NCBI GenBank assembly: GCA_016930915.1
Contig: JAFGFU010000035.1
Coordinates: forward strand, 1 to 64,000
Reading direction: 5' to 3'
DNA from: Campylobacterales bacterium
GTDB taxonomy: Bacteria; Campylobacterota; Campylobacteria; Campylobacterales; Sulfurospirillaceae
Length of the DNA stretch: 64,000 nt
Made by a program: the position numbers and the translations under genes. The notes beneath the pieces were generated by a model. It was not told the origin of the DNA and searched no databases. It worked only from the letters and a program-made list of their open reading frames with translations. Shown piece after piece: positions 44,865-52,719 of the stretch. How positions within the stretch are numbered: position 1 is the stretch's first letter; the number at the start of each line of letters is the position of its first letter.

Positions 44865-46441
44865 CCTTTTTCTATCTCAATCGTAAAAATAGCCCCACCG
44901 TTTTCATTTCGAGCTTCAAGCTTCCCTTTCATACTCTTTTCAATGATTAATTTTGCCATATAAAGTCCAATGCCTGTACCTTCATTTTGCTCTTTCGTGC
45001 TCACATAGGGTTCAAATATTTTTTCTATGGGATGGATGGTAATGCCTCCCCCATTGTCTTTAACAATTAATCGCACCGCATGGGCTGTTTTTTTCAACAA
45101 AATTGTAATTTTTCCTCTAGGGGTTCCTGAAGAGATAATGGCATCTTTTGCATTGGAAAGCAGGTTGAGAATGACTTGTTCGTATTCGCTTTTATACCCA
45201 AGTATCTGAGCATCTTCTTCAATATGCACTTCAATAGCAATATGTTGATTGGTAATAGATTTTCCAATAATGCGCAATACCTCTTCGACAGATTTTTTAA
45301 TGCTAAATGCTTTTTGATCTTTGTTCGGCATAAAAAAATTACGAAAATCATCAATGGTGTGAGACATATATTCAACAATATTTTCAGCCTCAGCGCATTT
45401 TGTTTCCATACTTTTTTGGTCAAGTTTGTGCATGGCGTATTTGAGTTTGAGTGTAATAAGCAGGGCTGAAAGCTGTGAAAGGGGTTGTCTCCATTGGTGG
45501 GCAATGTTGCTAATCATCTCACCTAAAGCAATAAATTTTGCTTTTTGAATGAGAAGTTGTTCTTGTTCTCTGCTTTTTTTAATCTCTTCTTGTACGCGAC
45601 TCTCTAGTGTTCTATTGAGATTTTCAAGTTCCCATGTTTTTTGTTGCACTTGAGCATGATAGCTGTTTAAAAAACGCTCTATGTGTTTTCCAAGCATGAC
45701 CGCAAAAGCGTTAGCAATAAGTGCAAACAGTAAAAAGATAATAATGGCTGAGGTAATTTCTAAATTCATTTTTTGTTTAAAATCAGCCTTTGCCACTTCT
45801 ATTTCTTGATCAATATCATCGGTGTATGCGCCTGCTGCAATAATTAAATTCCACTCTTTATAACGTTTAAAGTAAGAAACTTTAGGACGAATGGCTCCAC
45901 TTTCTGGTTTTTTGTATGCATACTCAACAAAAGAGTAACCTTTTGCATGAATATCTTGTAAAAAGATTTTGCGAAAGGCTTTCCCGTTTTCATCGGTATA
46001 AGAATCAGAGATGTAGTGCCCTTCAAGATCAGGTCGATTGGGATTAATGAGCATTTTTGCAAAATTTTCACCTCCTTCTATATCAATAACTTGATAAACG
46101 AAAATGTAGTTATGTTCTTGCCCACCATAGCGAATGTGACGTATCCAGTCATAGACTTCTTGTTTGAGAATTTCTTCTTCCCTAAGGCTGAGCATGGGTG
46201 TGCGTTTTTTCTTAAATTCAATAAATTCTATAATGGCATCGACTTCTCGTTTGAGAACATTGCGTTTATTTTCAACAAATGTTTTTTTACTGTCTTCAAT
46301 GTGTGCATCTAAAATTTCATACTGTTTGGTAATAAAAAAATAGCCGTTAAAAAGCATCAAAGCACTAATAATAAAGATAGTGCTCACAATAATGATATTT
46401 GAAATATTACTTTCTTTGATGATTTTCACAAAAAACTCCAA
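44831..46441 (-). CDS. Cache-domain sensor histidine kinase
   Basis: 536-aa membrane kinase. The first membrane helix (IIIVSTIFIISALMLFNGYFF) is followed by a periplasmic single Cache-type domain (about residues 45-215, with YIFVYQVIDIEGGENFAKMLINP and KEWNLIIAAGAYTDDID), a second helix (AIIIFLLFALIANAFAV), a coiled coil, the His phosphorylation site in NIAHQWRQPLSQL and an ATPase domain (NLLSNAKDAI, VKDNGGGI, GTGIGLYMAK). The response regulator and TRAP transporter genes are divergent from it, so the likely signal is an organic acid taken up by that transporter. Its last codons overlap a strong hairpin. Confidence 0.92.
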   Translation of the reverse strand: MEFFVKIIKESNISNIIIVSTIFIISALMLFNGYFFITKQYEILDAHIEDSKKTFVENKRNVLKREVDAIIEFIEFKKKRTPMLSLREEEILKQEVYDWIRHIRYGGQEHNYIFVYQVIDIEGGENFAKMLINPNRPDLEGHYISDSYTDENGKAFRKIFLQDIHAKGYSFVEYAYKKPESGAIRPKVSYFKRYKEWNLIIAAGAYTDDIDQEIEVAKADFKQKMNLEITSAIIIFLLFALIANAFAVMLGKHIERFLNSYHAQVQQKTWELENLNRTLESRVQEEIKKSREQEQLLIQKAKFIALGEMISNIAHQWRQPLSQLSALLITLKLKYAMHKLDQKSMETKCAEAENIVEYMSHTIDDFRNFFMPNKDQKAFSIKKSVEEVLRIIGKSITNQHIAIEVHIEEDAQILGYKSEYEQVILNLLSNAKDAIISSGTPRGKITILLKKTAHAVRLIVKDNGGGITIHPIEKIFEPYVSTKEQNEGTGIGLYMAKLIIEKSMKGKLEARNENGGAIFTIEIEKGFKEALGGSPL

Positions 46442-46457
46442 ATTAGATTGCTATAAT

Positions 46458-46593
46458 AGACTTCTTGCAAAACGCATTTTGCAAGAAGGAAAAGCACCAA
46501 GGGTGCGTGGGTTTTCTGCCAAAGATTACCCAGTGTTAACGTAGCCTTTAGAGCTTTGCTTTAAAGGCGTGTCAAGAGTTCTGCAAGAACTCT
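46458..46593. repeat. 136-bp structured dispersed element, copy B
   Basis: Hairpins in order: CTTCTTGCAAAA/TTTTGCAAGAAG (46461-46488, 12-bp perfect stem, loop CGCA), GCACC/GGTGC (46494-46506), TGGG/CCCA enclosing TCT/AGA, GCCTTT/AAAGGC (46544-46568), AGAGTTCT/AGAACTCT (46575-46593). Compared with copy A, at least three stem positions change on both sides at once (T-A to C-G, C-G to T-A, G-C to T-A). It occupies the divergent gap between the kinase and response regulator genes, so one strand is in the 5' leader of each. Confidence 0.88.
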
Positions 46594-46646
46594 AATAAAT
46601 GAGAGACAAATAATAGTCATTCTTTGTTGAAATGTAAAGGGTTCGT

Positions 46647-47321
46647 ATGAATGAGAAAATGTTGAAAAAATTAGAAAATTATAGAGTCTTATACGCTGAA
46701 GATGAAGTGGGTGTACGCAAAAATGTTTGTGAGCTTTTAAGTCTGCTTTTTAAAGAAGTTTACCTTGCAAATGATGGCGAAGAAGCCTATACTCTTTTTG
46801 AAGAGCATAAACCCGATTTAGTGATTACAGATATTAAAATGCCTCGATTAAGTGGAATTGATTTGGTTAAAAAAATACGCCAAAGTGATGAAGAGGCTCA
46901 CATAATTATTATTACAGCGTATACCGAAGTTGATTTTATGTTAGAAGCTATTGAGCTTTCATTGCTTCGTTATATTGTTAAACCCATTACTGAAGCAAAA
47001 CTCTTTGATGCTTTAGAAAAATTTTTACAAGCACGTGAAAAAGAGCATGTTAAAGAATTAGCTCCCCATTGGTCTTACGATTTTCTTCAAAAAAGTGTTA
47101 CGAACGGTACAAATGTGTATGAATTAACAAAAAAAGAGGCAAAGCTTATTGAACTTCTTTTGCAAAAAGATTCTATCATTACCTATGCGGAAATAGAAGA
47201 GAAATTATGGGAAGGTGAGTACATGAGTTTAAACGCATTGCGTTTAATGATTAAAAATTTAAGAAAGAAGTTACCAGAGGGTGTTTTAAAGAATATACAA
47301 GGAATTGGTTACAAATTGTAA
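46647..47321 (+). CDS. OmpR-type response regulator
   Basis: 224 aa: receiver domain (residues 1-125) with acidic pocket YAEDE, phosphoacceptor Asp in LVITDIKMPR, Thr in IIITAYTE and Lys in YIVKPI; then a winged-helix DNA-binding domain (ELTKKEAKLIELLLQKDS, LRLMIKNLRKKLPEG, IQGIGYKL). Divergent from the Cache kinase and directly upstream of dctPQM, so probably the activator of that transporter. The 136-bp element lies between its promoter region and the kinase gene. Confidence 0.93.
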   Translation: MNEKMLKKLENYRVLYAEDEVGVRKNVCELLSLLFKEVYLANDGEEAYTLFEEHKPDLVITDIKMPRLSGIDLVKKIRQSDEEAHIIIITAYTEVDFMLEAIELSLLRYIVKPITEAKLFDALEKFLQAREKEHVKELAPHWSYDFLQKSVTNGTNVYELTKKEAKLIELLLQKDSIITYAEIEEKLWEGEYMSLNALRLMIKNLRKKLPEGVLKNIQGIGYKL

Positions 47322-47484
47322 CATTATTTTTTAAATAAAGTTTAAATTTTGTCATATATGTTACAAAATGAAACCATAGGCTCTTTAAAGAGGAGTAATT
47401 AACTCTTTACATGTAAAGATACATAATTTTGACATAACTATCACATATAATCGCCTTTAGAAATAATACTAAAAGGAGTCAGAC

Positions 47485-48474
47485 ATGACAAAGTTTCTTA
47501 AAGTGATGGCAGCGGCAACGCTTCTTGTTTCATCTGCAATTGCAGCAGAGTACACCATTAAACTTACTCACGTAGTAAGTGCAAATACCCCAAAAGGTAA
47601 AGGTGCTGATTTTTTTGCAAAAAGAGTTGGCGAGCTTACTAACGGTAAAGTGGAAGTGATTGTATTTCCAAACTCTCAACTTTATGGTGATGGCGAAGAG
47701 ATGAAAGCATTGAAATTAGGAAATGCTCACATTGCAATGCCAAGCTTTTCTAAATTTACAAGCATTGTTCCTGAAATGCAACTTTTTGATCTTCCTTTCT
47801 TATTTAGAGATAAAGAGCATCTTTACAAAGTGTTAGATGGAGAAGTTGGACAAATCTTAAAAGATAAAGTGACCAAAAAAGGCTTTGTTGCGCTTGATTA
47901 TTGGGATGCAGGTTTTAAACACCTCTCTTCTAACAAAAAAGCGGTTCTTCTTCCTGAAGATGCAGCAGGTCAAAAATTTAGAATTATGAGCTCACACGTT
48001 TTGGAAGCACAGTTTAAAGCAGTGGGTGCAAATCCTCAAGTTTTACCATTTTCAGAGGTTTATTCAGCGCTTCAACAAGGCGTTGTTGATGGTGCGGAGA
48101 ACCCACTTTCCAACTTCTATACTAAGAAATTTAATGAAGTTCAAACAGATTTAACCCTTTCAAATCACGGATATTTAGGTTACTTGGTCATTATGAGTGA
48201 GAGTTTTTGGAAAAAGTTTCCAAAAGATTTAAAACCAATGGTACTTCAAGCAATGAAAGAAGCAACCGAGTATGAACGAAAAGAAGCAGCCCTTGATGAT
48301 GACGATATGCTTGCAAAAATCAATGAGTATGCTAAATCTACAGGCAATCTTAAAGTTCACACCCTAACAGCTGAGCAAAAAGTTGCATGGCAAAAAGCAA
48401 TGGAAGCCATTTATCCACAGTTTTACAAAACCGTTGGTGAAGACTTAATTAAAAAAGTTCAAGCAGTTAAATAG
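47485..48474 (+). CDS. dctP: TRAP transporter substrate-binding protein DctP
   Basis: 329-aa periplasmic binding protein of a tripartite ATP-independent transporter for C4-dicarboxylates or similar acids. Signal peptide MTKFLKVMAAATLLVSSAIAA. DctP landmarks are VSANTPKGKGADFFAKRV, LFDLPFLFRDKEHLYKVLDG, KFRIMSSHVLEAQFKAVGA (substrate Arg) and LQQGVVDGAENPLSNFY. Strong ribosome site AAAAGGAG. The stop codon is the first base triplet of a 30-bp hairpin, and a second hairpin separates it from dctQ. Confidence 0.94.
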   Translation: MTKFLKVMAAATLLVSSAIAAEYTIKLTHVVSANTPKGKGADFFAKRVGELTNGKVEVIVFPNSQLYGDGEEMKALKLGNAHIAMPSFSKFTSIVPEMQLFDLPFLFRDKEHLYKVLDGEVGQILKDKVTKKGFVALDYWDAGFKHLSSNKKAVLLPEDAAGQKFRIMSSHVLEAQFKAVGANPQVLPFSEVYSALQQGVVDGAENPLSNFYTKKFNEVQTDLTLSNHGYLGYLVIMSESFWKKFPKDLKPMVLQAMKEATEYERKEAALDDDDMLAKINEYAKSTGNLKVHTLTAEQKVAWQKAMEAIYPQFYKTVGEDLIKKVQAVK

Positions 48475-48501
48475 ACTTCTTGCAAAACTGCAAGAAGTCT
48501 A
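48472..48501 (+). repeat. Short hairpin made of the ends of the 136-bp element
   Basis: TAGACTTCTTGCA, loop AAAC, TGCAAGAAGTCTA: a perfect 13-bp stem beginning at the dctP stop codon. Its left 16 bases equal the first 16 of copy B and its right side matches copy B's last bases (TGCAAGAA, CTAATA) with one change. It looks like an internally deleted derivative. Confidence 0.65.
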
Positions 48502-48517
48502 ATAGAATAAACAAGGT

Positions 48518-48550
48518 AAAGGCTCTTTTTAGATAAAAAAGAGCCTTTCT
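48518..48550 (+). terminator. Intercistronic hairpin between dctP and dctQ
   Basis: AAAGGCTCTTTTT, loop, AAAAAGAGCCTTT followed by TCT: a perfect 13-bp stem. It probably terminates part of the transcripts so that binding protein exceeds membrane subunits. Confidence 0.75.
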
Positions 48551-48590
48551 AAATCTTTACATGTAAATACACAATGAAGAAGAAAAAACG

Positions 48591-49154
48591 ATGAGAAAGT
48601 ATTTTACTATCCTAGATTTGGGAGTTATGGCACTCAATAAAAATGTTGCCGTATTTGGTATAACACTAGGTGTCCTCCTAGCGTTTATGAACGTAGTCTT
48701 GCGCTACTTTTTTGAAATGAGTCTTACCTGGGCAGGAGAGCTTACAAACTACTTATTCATGTGGTCAGCGCTCTTTGGTGCTGCGTATGGTTTCAAAAAA
48801 GGAGTGCATATCTCTGTGACCATGCTTTTAGAAAAGCTACCACCGATGATGGCAAAAGTGATTTTAATGGCAGCACACCTTTTTAGTTGTCTCTATTTGG
48901 GATTGATGGCCTATTTGGGTTATGAACTCACGTTGATGATGATCGATTTTGGTGAAATGAGCATTGACCTTGGTGTTCCTATGTGGATTCCACACTTAGT
49001 CCTTCCTTTAGCCTTTGTTGGGGCTTCATTTCGTGCGGGTGAGAAGATATTTGAAGTGGCAGAGATGAATGCAAAAAATGTTGTAGTGAACCATGAATTA
49101 GAAGCGATTAAAGATTCATTAGAGATAAGAGGAGTTAAAGATGTTAATGCTTAG
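48591..49154 (+). CDS. dctQ: TRAP transporter small membrane subunit DctQ
   Basis: 187 aa with four membrane helices (AVFGITLGVLLAFMNVVLRYFF, LTNYLFMWSALFGAAYGF, VILMAAHLFSCLYLGLMAYLGY, WIPHLVLPLAFVGASF) and the DctQ motif LTWAGELTNYLFMW. It bridges the binding protein and the large permease. It overlaps dctM by 14 bases, so translation is coupled. Confidence 0.93.
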   Translation: MRKYFTILDLGVMALNKNVAVFGITLGVLLAFMNVVLRYFFEMSLTWAGELTNYLFMWSALFGAAYGFKKGVHISVTMLLEKLPPMMAKVILMAAHLFSCLYLGLMAYLGYELTLMMIDFGEMSIDLGVPMWIPHLVLPLAFVGASFRAGEKIFEVAEMNAKNVVVNHELEAIKDSLEIRGVKDVNA

Positions 49155-50424
49155 TCTATTTGGATTACTCTTCTTATTGATGTTTTTAGGCGTTCCTGTT
49201 TCGGTCTCTTTGGGCGCAAGTACGCTCATTACGGCATTTTTCTTTACCGAAATGGATTTAATGGGTATTACCTCTCATGTTTTTGATGGTCTCAATAAAT
49301 ACACACTTATGGCAATTCCTATGTTTATTTTGGCAGGCTCATTCCTTTCCAAAGGTGGGGCGGCTAAGCGTATTATTGATTTTGCGCAATCCATTGTGGG
49401 GCATCTCCCTGGGGGACTTCCTATCTCTGCAATTTTTGCGTCCATGATTTTTGCAGCGGTTAGTGGAAGTTCACCTGCAACGGTTGCGGCGATTGGCTCG
49501 GTGATGTTTTCGGCTATTAAAGAAGCAGGCTATCCTAGAGGATACGCCATTGGTACAATCGCAACATCCGGAAGTTTGGGTATTTTGATTCCTCCATCCA
49601 TTGTTTTTATTGTTTATGGTGTAACGGCTGATCTTTCTATTGGAAAGCTCTTTATGGCAGGTGTTATTCCTGGTTTATTGCTGGGTTTTATGCTTATGGC
49701 GTTAACATATGTAGGCGCCGTACGTCTTGGTTTTAAACGACAAGAACCAGCTCCTTTTAAAGTACGTTTACAAAAATTCAAAGATGCTTTTTGGGCGCTT
49801 ATGCTTATTGTTTTGGTTATTGGCGGTATTTACGGTGGTCTCTTTACCCCTACAGAAGCGGGAGCGGCCAGTGCAGTGTATGCTTTTTTTGTTTCCGTTT
49901 TTGTGTATAAAGATTTAAAACTTAAAGATGTTTATTCTATTATATTAGAATCAGCGCTCACCAGTTCAATGATTTTCTTTATTATTGCTAATGCGATGAT
50001 TTTTGCACATTTCTTAACCGATGAAACGATTCCTCAGCAAATTACACAAATGATTATGGACGCAAATGTTGGTCCTATCATGTTCTTGGTTATTGTTAAT
50101 ATTTTATTATTGCTTATGGGGCAATTCATGGAGCCTAGCTCGGTTGTTATGATTACCGTGCCACTGCTTTTGCCTTTGGTTGTTGCCTTAGGAATTGATC
50201 CAATTCACTTTGGTGTTGTTATGATTGTAAATATGGAAATTGGTATGATAACCCCACCCGTTGGGCTCAACCTCTTCGTAGCGGCGGGCATGACAGGACT
50301 GAGCCTCAAAGAAGTTGTCGTAGCATCGCTTCCATGGGTAGCCGTGTTATTTGTAGGACTTCTTCTTATTACGTATATTCCTATCATCTCTTTATGGTTA
50401 CCGCAATTGATGTTTGGCGTGTAA
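49141..50424 (+). CDS. dctM: TRAP transporter large permease DctM
   Basis: 427-aa permease with about 12 helices that moves substrate with sodium or protons. DctM landmarks are PMFILAGSFLSKGGAAKRII, SGSSPATVAAIGSVM, GSLGILIPPSIVFIVYG, TPTEAGAASAVYA and MITPPVGLNLFVAAG. Ribosome site AAGAGGAG inside dctQ. Followed by a TTTACATGTAAA copy and a strong terminator. Confidence 0.95.
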   Translation: MLMLSLFGLLFLLMFLGVPVSVSLGASTLITAFFFTEMDLMGITSHVFDGLNKYTLMAIPMFILAGSFLSKGGAAKRIIDFAQSIVGHLPGGLPISAIFASMIFAAVSGSSPATVAAIGSVMFSAIKEAGYPRGYAIGTIATSGSLGILIPPSIVFIVYGVTADLSIGKLFMAGVIPGLLLGFMLMALTYVGAVRLGFKRQEPAPFKVRLQKFKDAFWALMLIVLVIGGIYGGLFTPTEAGAASAVYAFFVSVFVYKDLKLKDVYSIILESALTSSMIFFIIANAMIFAHFLTDETIPQQITQMIMDANVGPIMFLVIVNILLLLMGQFMEPSSVVMITVPLLLPLVVALGIDPIHFGVVMIVNMEIGMITPPVGLNLFVAAGMTGLSLKEVVVASLPWVAVLFVGLLLITYIPIISLWLPQLMFGV

Positions 50425-50437
50425 TCTTTACATGTAA

Positions 50438-50475
50438 AAGGTAAGAAGGCTCAAAACCTTCTTACCTTAATTTTT
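50438..50475 (+). terminator. Terminator of the dctPQM operon
   Basis: AAGGTAAGAAGG, loop CTCAAAA, CCTTCTTACCTT followed by AATTTTT: a 12-bp perfect stem, directly after a TTTACATGTAAA palindrome. Confidence 0.9.
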
Positions 50476-50483
50476 ATGAACAA

Positions 50484-50548
50484 TTAGGGGTTAGGGCTAA
50501 ACTTTTAACTTTCAGATAAAAAGTTAAAAGTTTAGCCCTGACCCCTAA
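50484..50548. repeat. REP-like inverted pair
   Basis: Two 29-base arms with one mismatch, beginning TTAGGGGTTAGGGCTAAACT and ending in its complement (TTTAGCCCTGACCCCTAA), around a seven-base loop CAGATAA. Each arm is a member of the GGGG-x-AGGGCT-x3-CTTTTAACTTT family also seen at 35157, 36895 and 52026. Palindromic pairs like this resemble REP/BIME units mobilised by RAYT transposases. Confidence 0.85.
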
Positions 50549-50658
50549 TAAGATGTTACAAAGCGATTTCAAAGAGGCTTTTTCCTGAAAGATTTATTGT
50601 AATTTAGAAAATTTTGTGATAGACTTTCCTCGCTTTCAAAAAAATTCAAGGAGACACT

Positions 50659-51960
50659 ATGAAATTAGCTAAACTTAGCTTGGCGGCTATGGTAGTTGCA
50701 GGTCTTGCATCTAGCTCTTTTGCGGCAGATACATTGGCTGACGCATTCAAAAACGGAAAAGTATCAGGTGAGTTAAAAGCATGGTATTTTGACAAAACAA
50801 CTGAAAATGCAACTGGCGATAACAATGCGAATCTTACAAACGTTGGTTTAACCCTAGGTTTTGTAACCGATAGCCTTTATGGTTTCTATGCAGGTGCCAC
50901 ATATCAAGGTAGCTCTATGCCGTTTGTTTCTTCAAGTGATAAATCAGATACAAAGGACGCTTTTAAAAGCCATGAATATGCATCAGGTTCAGTGCTTTCA
51001 GAAGCATATTTAGGGTATAAAATTGGTAAAACCAACGCAAAAATTGGTCGCCAATTTATCTCTACTCCACTTGTAAGTGGTTCAGGCTCTCGTTTCTTTA
51101 AAGAGTCATTTGAAGGTGTGACTGTTGTCAATACTGACATTCCACAAACAACATTGGTTGCTGGTTATGTTAATAAATTCCAAGGTAGAACAAGTACTAT
51201 TTCTGGTAATGGTGATGGTGATGCTCCAACATTTGAAAAAAGTGCAGCATTTAATGGTGCTAGTACACTTTCTTTCGATGGTGCTTATACTGCAGCAATT
51301 ATCAATAAATCAATTACAGGTTTAACCTTAACAGCACAATATGCAGTAGTTAAAGATGTTGTAGATGCTGCTGATGTTGATGTGTACTATACAGAAGCAA
51401 ATTATGTACTTCCAGTTGCAGGCTTTAAACTAGGCTTTGATGCAAACTACAGAGGTTCACGTACTGACACTGGTTTAGACAATCTAAACTACGAAGGTAG
51501 CATGTTCGGTGCGCGTGTATCTATTAAAGAGCTTGCAGGTTTTGGTGCATCATTTGCAGCAACAACAACTAGCAGTAATGATAACGTGATTCTTGGTATG
51601 GGTAATGGAACAAGTACGTATACAGGTACTATGATTCAAGGTTCAGCAGGTTCTACTGCAACAGCAGATACTGATGCTTATAAATTCCAAGTTAATTATG
51701 ATTTCTCAAAAGTAGGCGTAGCAGGTCTTAGTGCAATGGCTCAATACCAATGGACAGATCAAGGACATTCTATCAGCAAAACTACAGGTGCTAAAGGCAA
51801 TGATACAGACTATACCAGTATTGGTGCAGGTGTGTACTACAAAGTGGCTGCGCTTCCAGGTTTAACAACAGGTCTTGAGTATGAGACAAGAGAAGCAGAT
51901 ACAGGAACTACAAAATACGATACAGACGAATTGTGGTTTAAAGCAGGTTACAAATTCTAA
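50659..51960 (+). CDS. Outer membrane porin (first of two paralogues)
   Basis: 433 aa with signal peptide MKLAKLSLAAMVVAGLASSSFAA. The mature barrel has alternating strands and the porin start ADTLADAFKNGKVSGELKAWYF, with SGSRFFKESFEGVTVVNTDIPQTTLVAGYV; it ends in the outer-membrane signature WFKAGYKF. It resembles the OprD-like/major outer membrane porins of Campylobacterota. The second paralogue at 52720 shares the signal peptide and first 38 residues nearly exactly. Probably a general diffusion pore for small anions. Strong terminator follows. Confidence 0.88.
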   Translation: MKLAKLSLAAMVVAGLASSSFAADTLADAFKNGKVSGELKAWYFDKTTENATGDNNANLTNVGLTLGFVTDSLYGFYAGATYQGSSMPFVSSSDKSDTKDAFKSHEYASGSVLSEAYLGYKIGKTNAKIGRQFISTPLVSGSGSRFFKESFEGVTVVNTDIPQTTLVAGYVNKFQGRTSTISGNGDGDAPTFEKSAAFNGASTLSFDGAYTAAIINKSITGLTLTAQYAVVKDVVDAADVDVYYTEANYVLPVAGFKLGFDANYRGSRTDTGLDNLNYEGSMFGARVSIKELAGFGASFAATTTSSNDNVILGMGNGTSTYTGTMIQGSAGSTATADTDAYKFQVNYDFSKVGVAGLSAMAQYQWTDQGHSISKTTGAKGNDTDYTSIGAGVYYKVAALPGLTTGLEYETREADTGTTKYDTDELWFKAGYKF

Positions 51961-51982
51961 TTTGTACGAGATTTAAATCCTA

Positions 51983-52011
51983 AGAGGGTGGCACTCGCCA
52001 CTCTCTTTTTT
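51983..52011 (+). terminator. Terminator of porin gene 1
   Basis: AGAGGGTGGC, ACTC, GCCACTCTCT followed by a T run; one G-T mismatch in the stem. Confidence 0.85.
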
Positions 52012-52025
52012 CTTCCACCCAAAAA

Positions 52026-52053
52026 GGGGTCAGGGCTTGACTTTTAACTTTTA
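52026..52053 (+). repeat. REP-like repeat, single copy after porin gene 1
   Basis: GGGGTCAGGGCTTGACTTTT followed by AACTTTTAA, the same family as the inverted pair at 50484. Porin gene 1 is therefore flanked on both sides by family members. Confidence 0.75.
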
Positions 52054-52137
52054 AATTCAAGCCTCTTATGCTAATCATTCTCTTCTTTACACATTCTATG
52101 CTATAATTGTGGATACATTACAACACAAGGCACTACA

Positions 52138-52365
52138 ATGAAAAAAGCCATTAACATTCGTTTAGATGAAACACTTATCCATGAAATAGATACTTATGCA
52201 AAAGAGTTAGACAGAACGCGTACTTATATCATTGAAAAAGCGGTGGGAGGTTATTTTGATACGTTAGATGAAATGATTTCCGATAAACGCATTGATGAAA
52301 TTAAAAGTGGTCAGATGGAAGTTTTTACCTTAGAAGATGCCGCAAAACGCTTGGGACTTCGTTAA
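52138..52365 (+). CDS. Ribbon-helix-helix (CopG-type) antitoxin
   Basis: 75 aa. The N-terminal RHH domain is KKAINIRLDETLIHEIDTYAKELDRTRTYIIEKAV; the C-terminal tail (EIKSGQMEVFTLEDAAKRLGLR) likely binds the toxin. The stop TAA is immediately followed by the GTG of the toxin gene. A typical type II antitoxin and autorepressor. Confidence 0.9.
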   Translation: MKKAINIRLDETLIHEIDTYAKELDRTRTYIIEKAVGGYFDTLDEMISDKRIDEIKSGQMEVFTLEDAAKRLGLR

Positions 52366-52617
52366 GTGTATCAGATTATTGTTCCAAAAATTGTTCTGAA
52401 AGAACTTGAAAGTATTGATAAAATAAACCAGTTACATATTTTTGAAAAAATTAAAGAGTTAGAAGAAGGCAATTTTTCCAACGATAAAGCACTCAAAGGT
52501 AAATACAAAGGCAAATTTCGAAAAAGAGCGGGGAATTACCGTATTATTTATTTGAAAGAGAATGATTTGGTGTTGATTACGCTGGTGCGTATCGCACATA
52601 GAAGAGAAGTGTATTAG
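52366..52617 (+). CDS. RelE/ParE-type toxin
   Basis: 83 aa, GTG start directly after the antitoxin stop. It has family markers YQIIVPKIVLKELESID, ALKGKYKGKFRKRAGNYRIIYLKENDLVLITLVRIAHRREVY, including the Arg-rich GxYRIIY strand and terminal R-x-x-VY of RelE-like ribonuclease toxins. The pair lies between two porin paralogues. Confidence 0.9.
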   Translation: MYQIIVPKIVLKELESIDKINQLHIFEKIKELEEGNFSNDKALKGKYKGKFRKRAGNYRIIYLKENDLVLITLVRIAHRREVY

Positions 52618-52719
52618 TAGAAGACTATTTTTTCACCACCTCTTTATTTGACTTTAGTCAATTTTTTTGTATACTTCTTTTCGTAACCAAACGGTAACAC
52701 ACATTTTTAAGGAGAAAAT

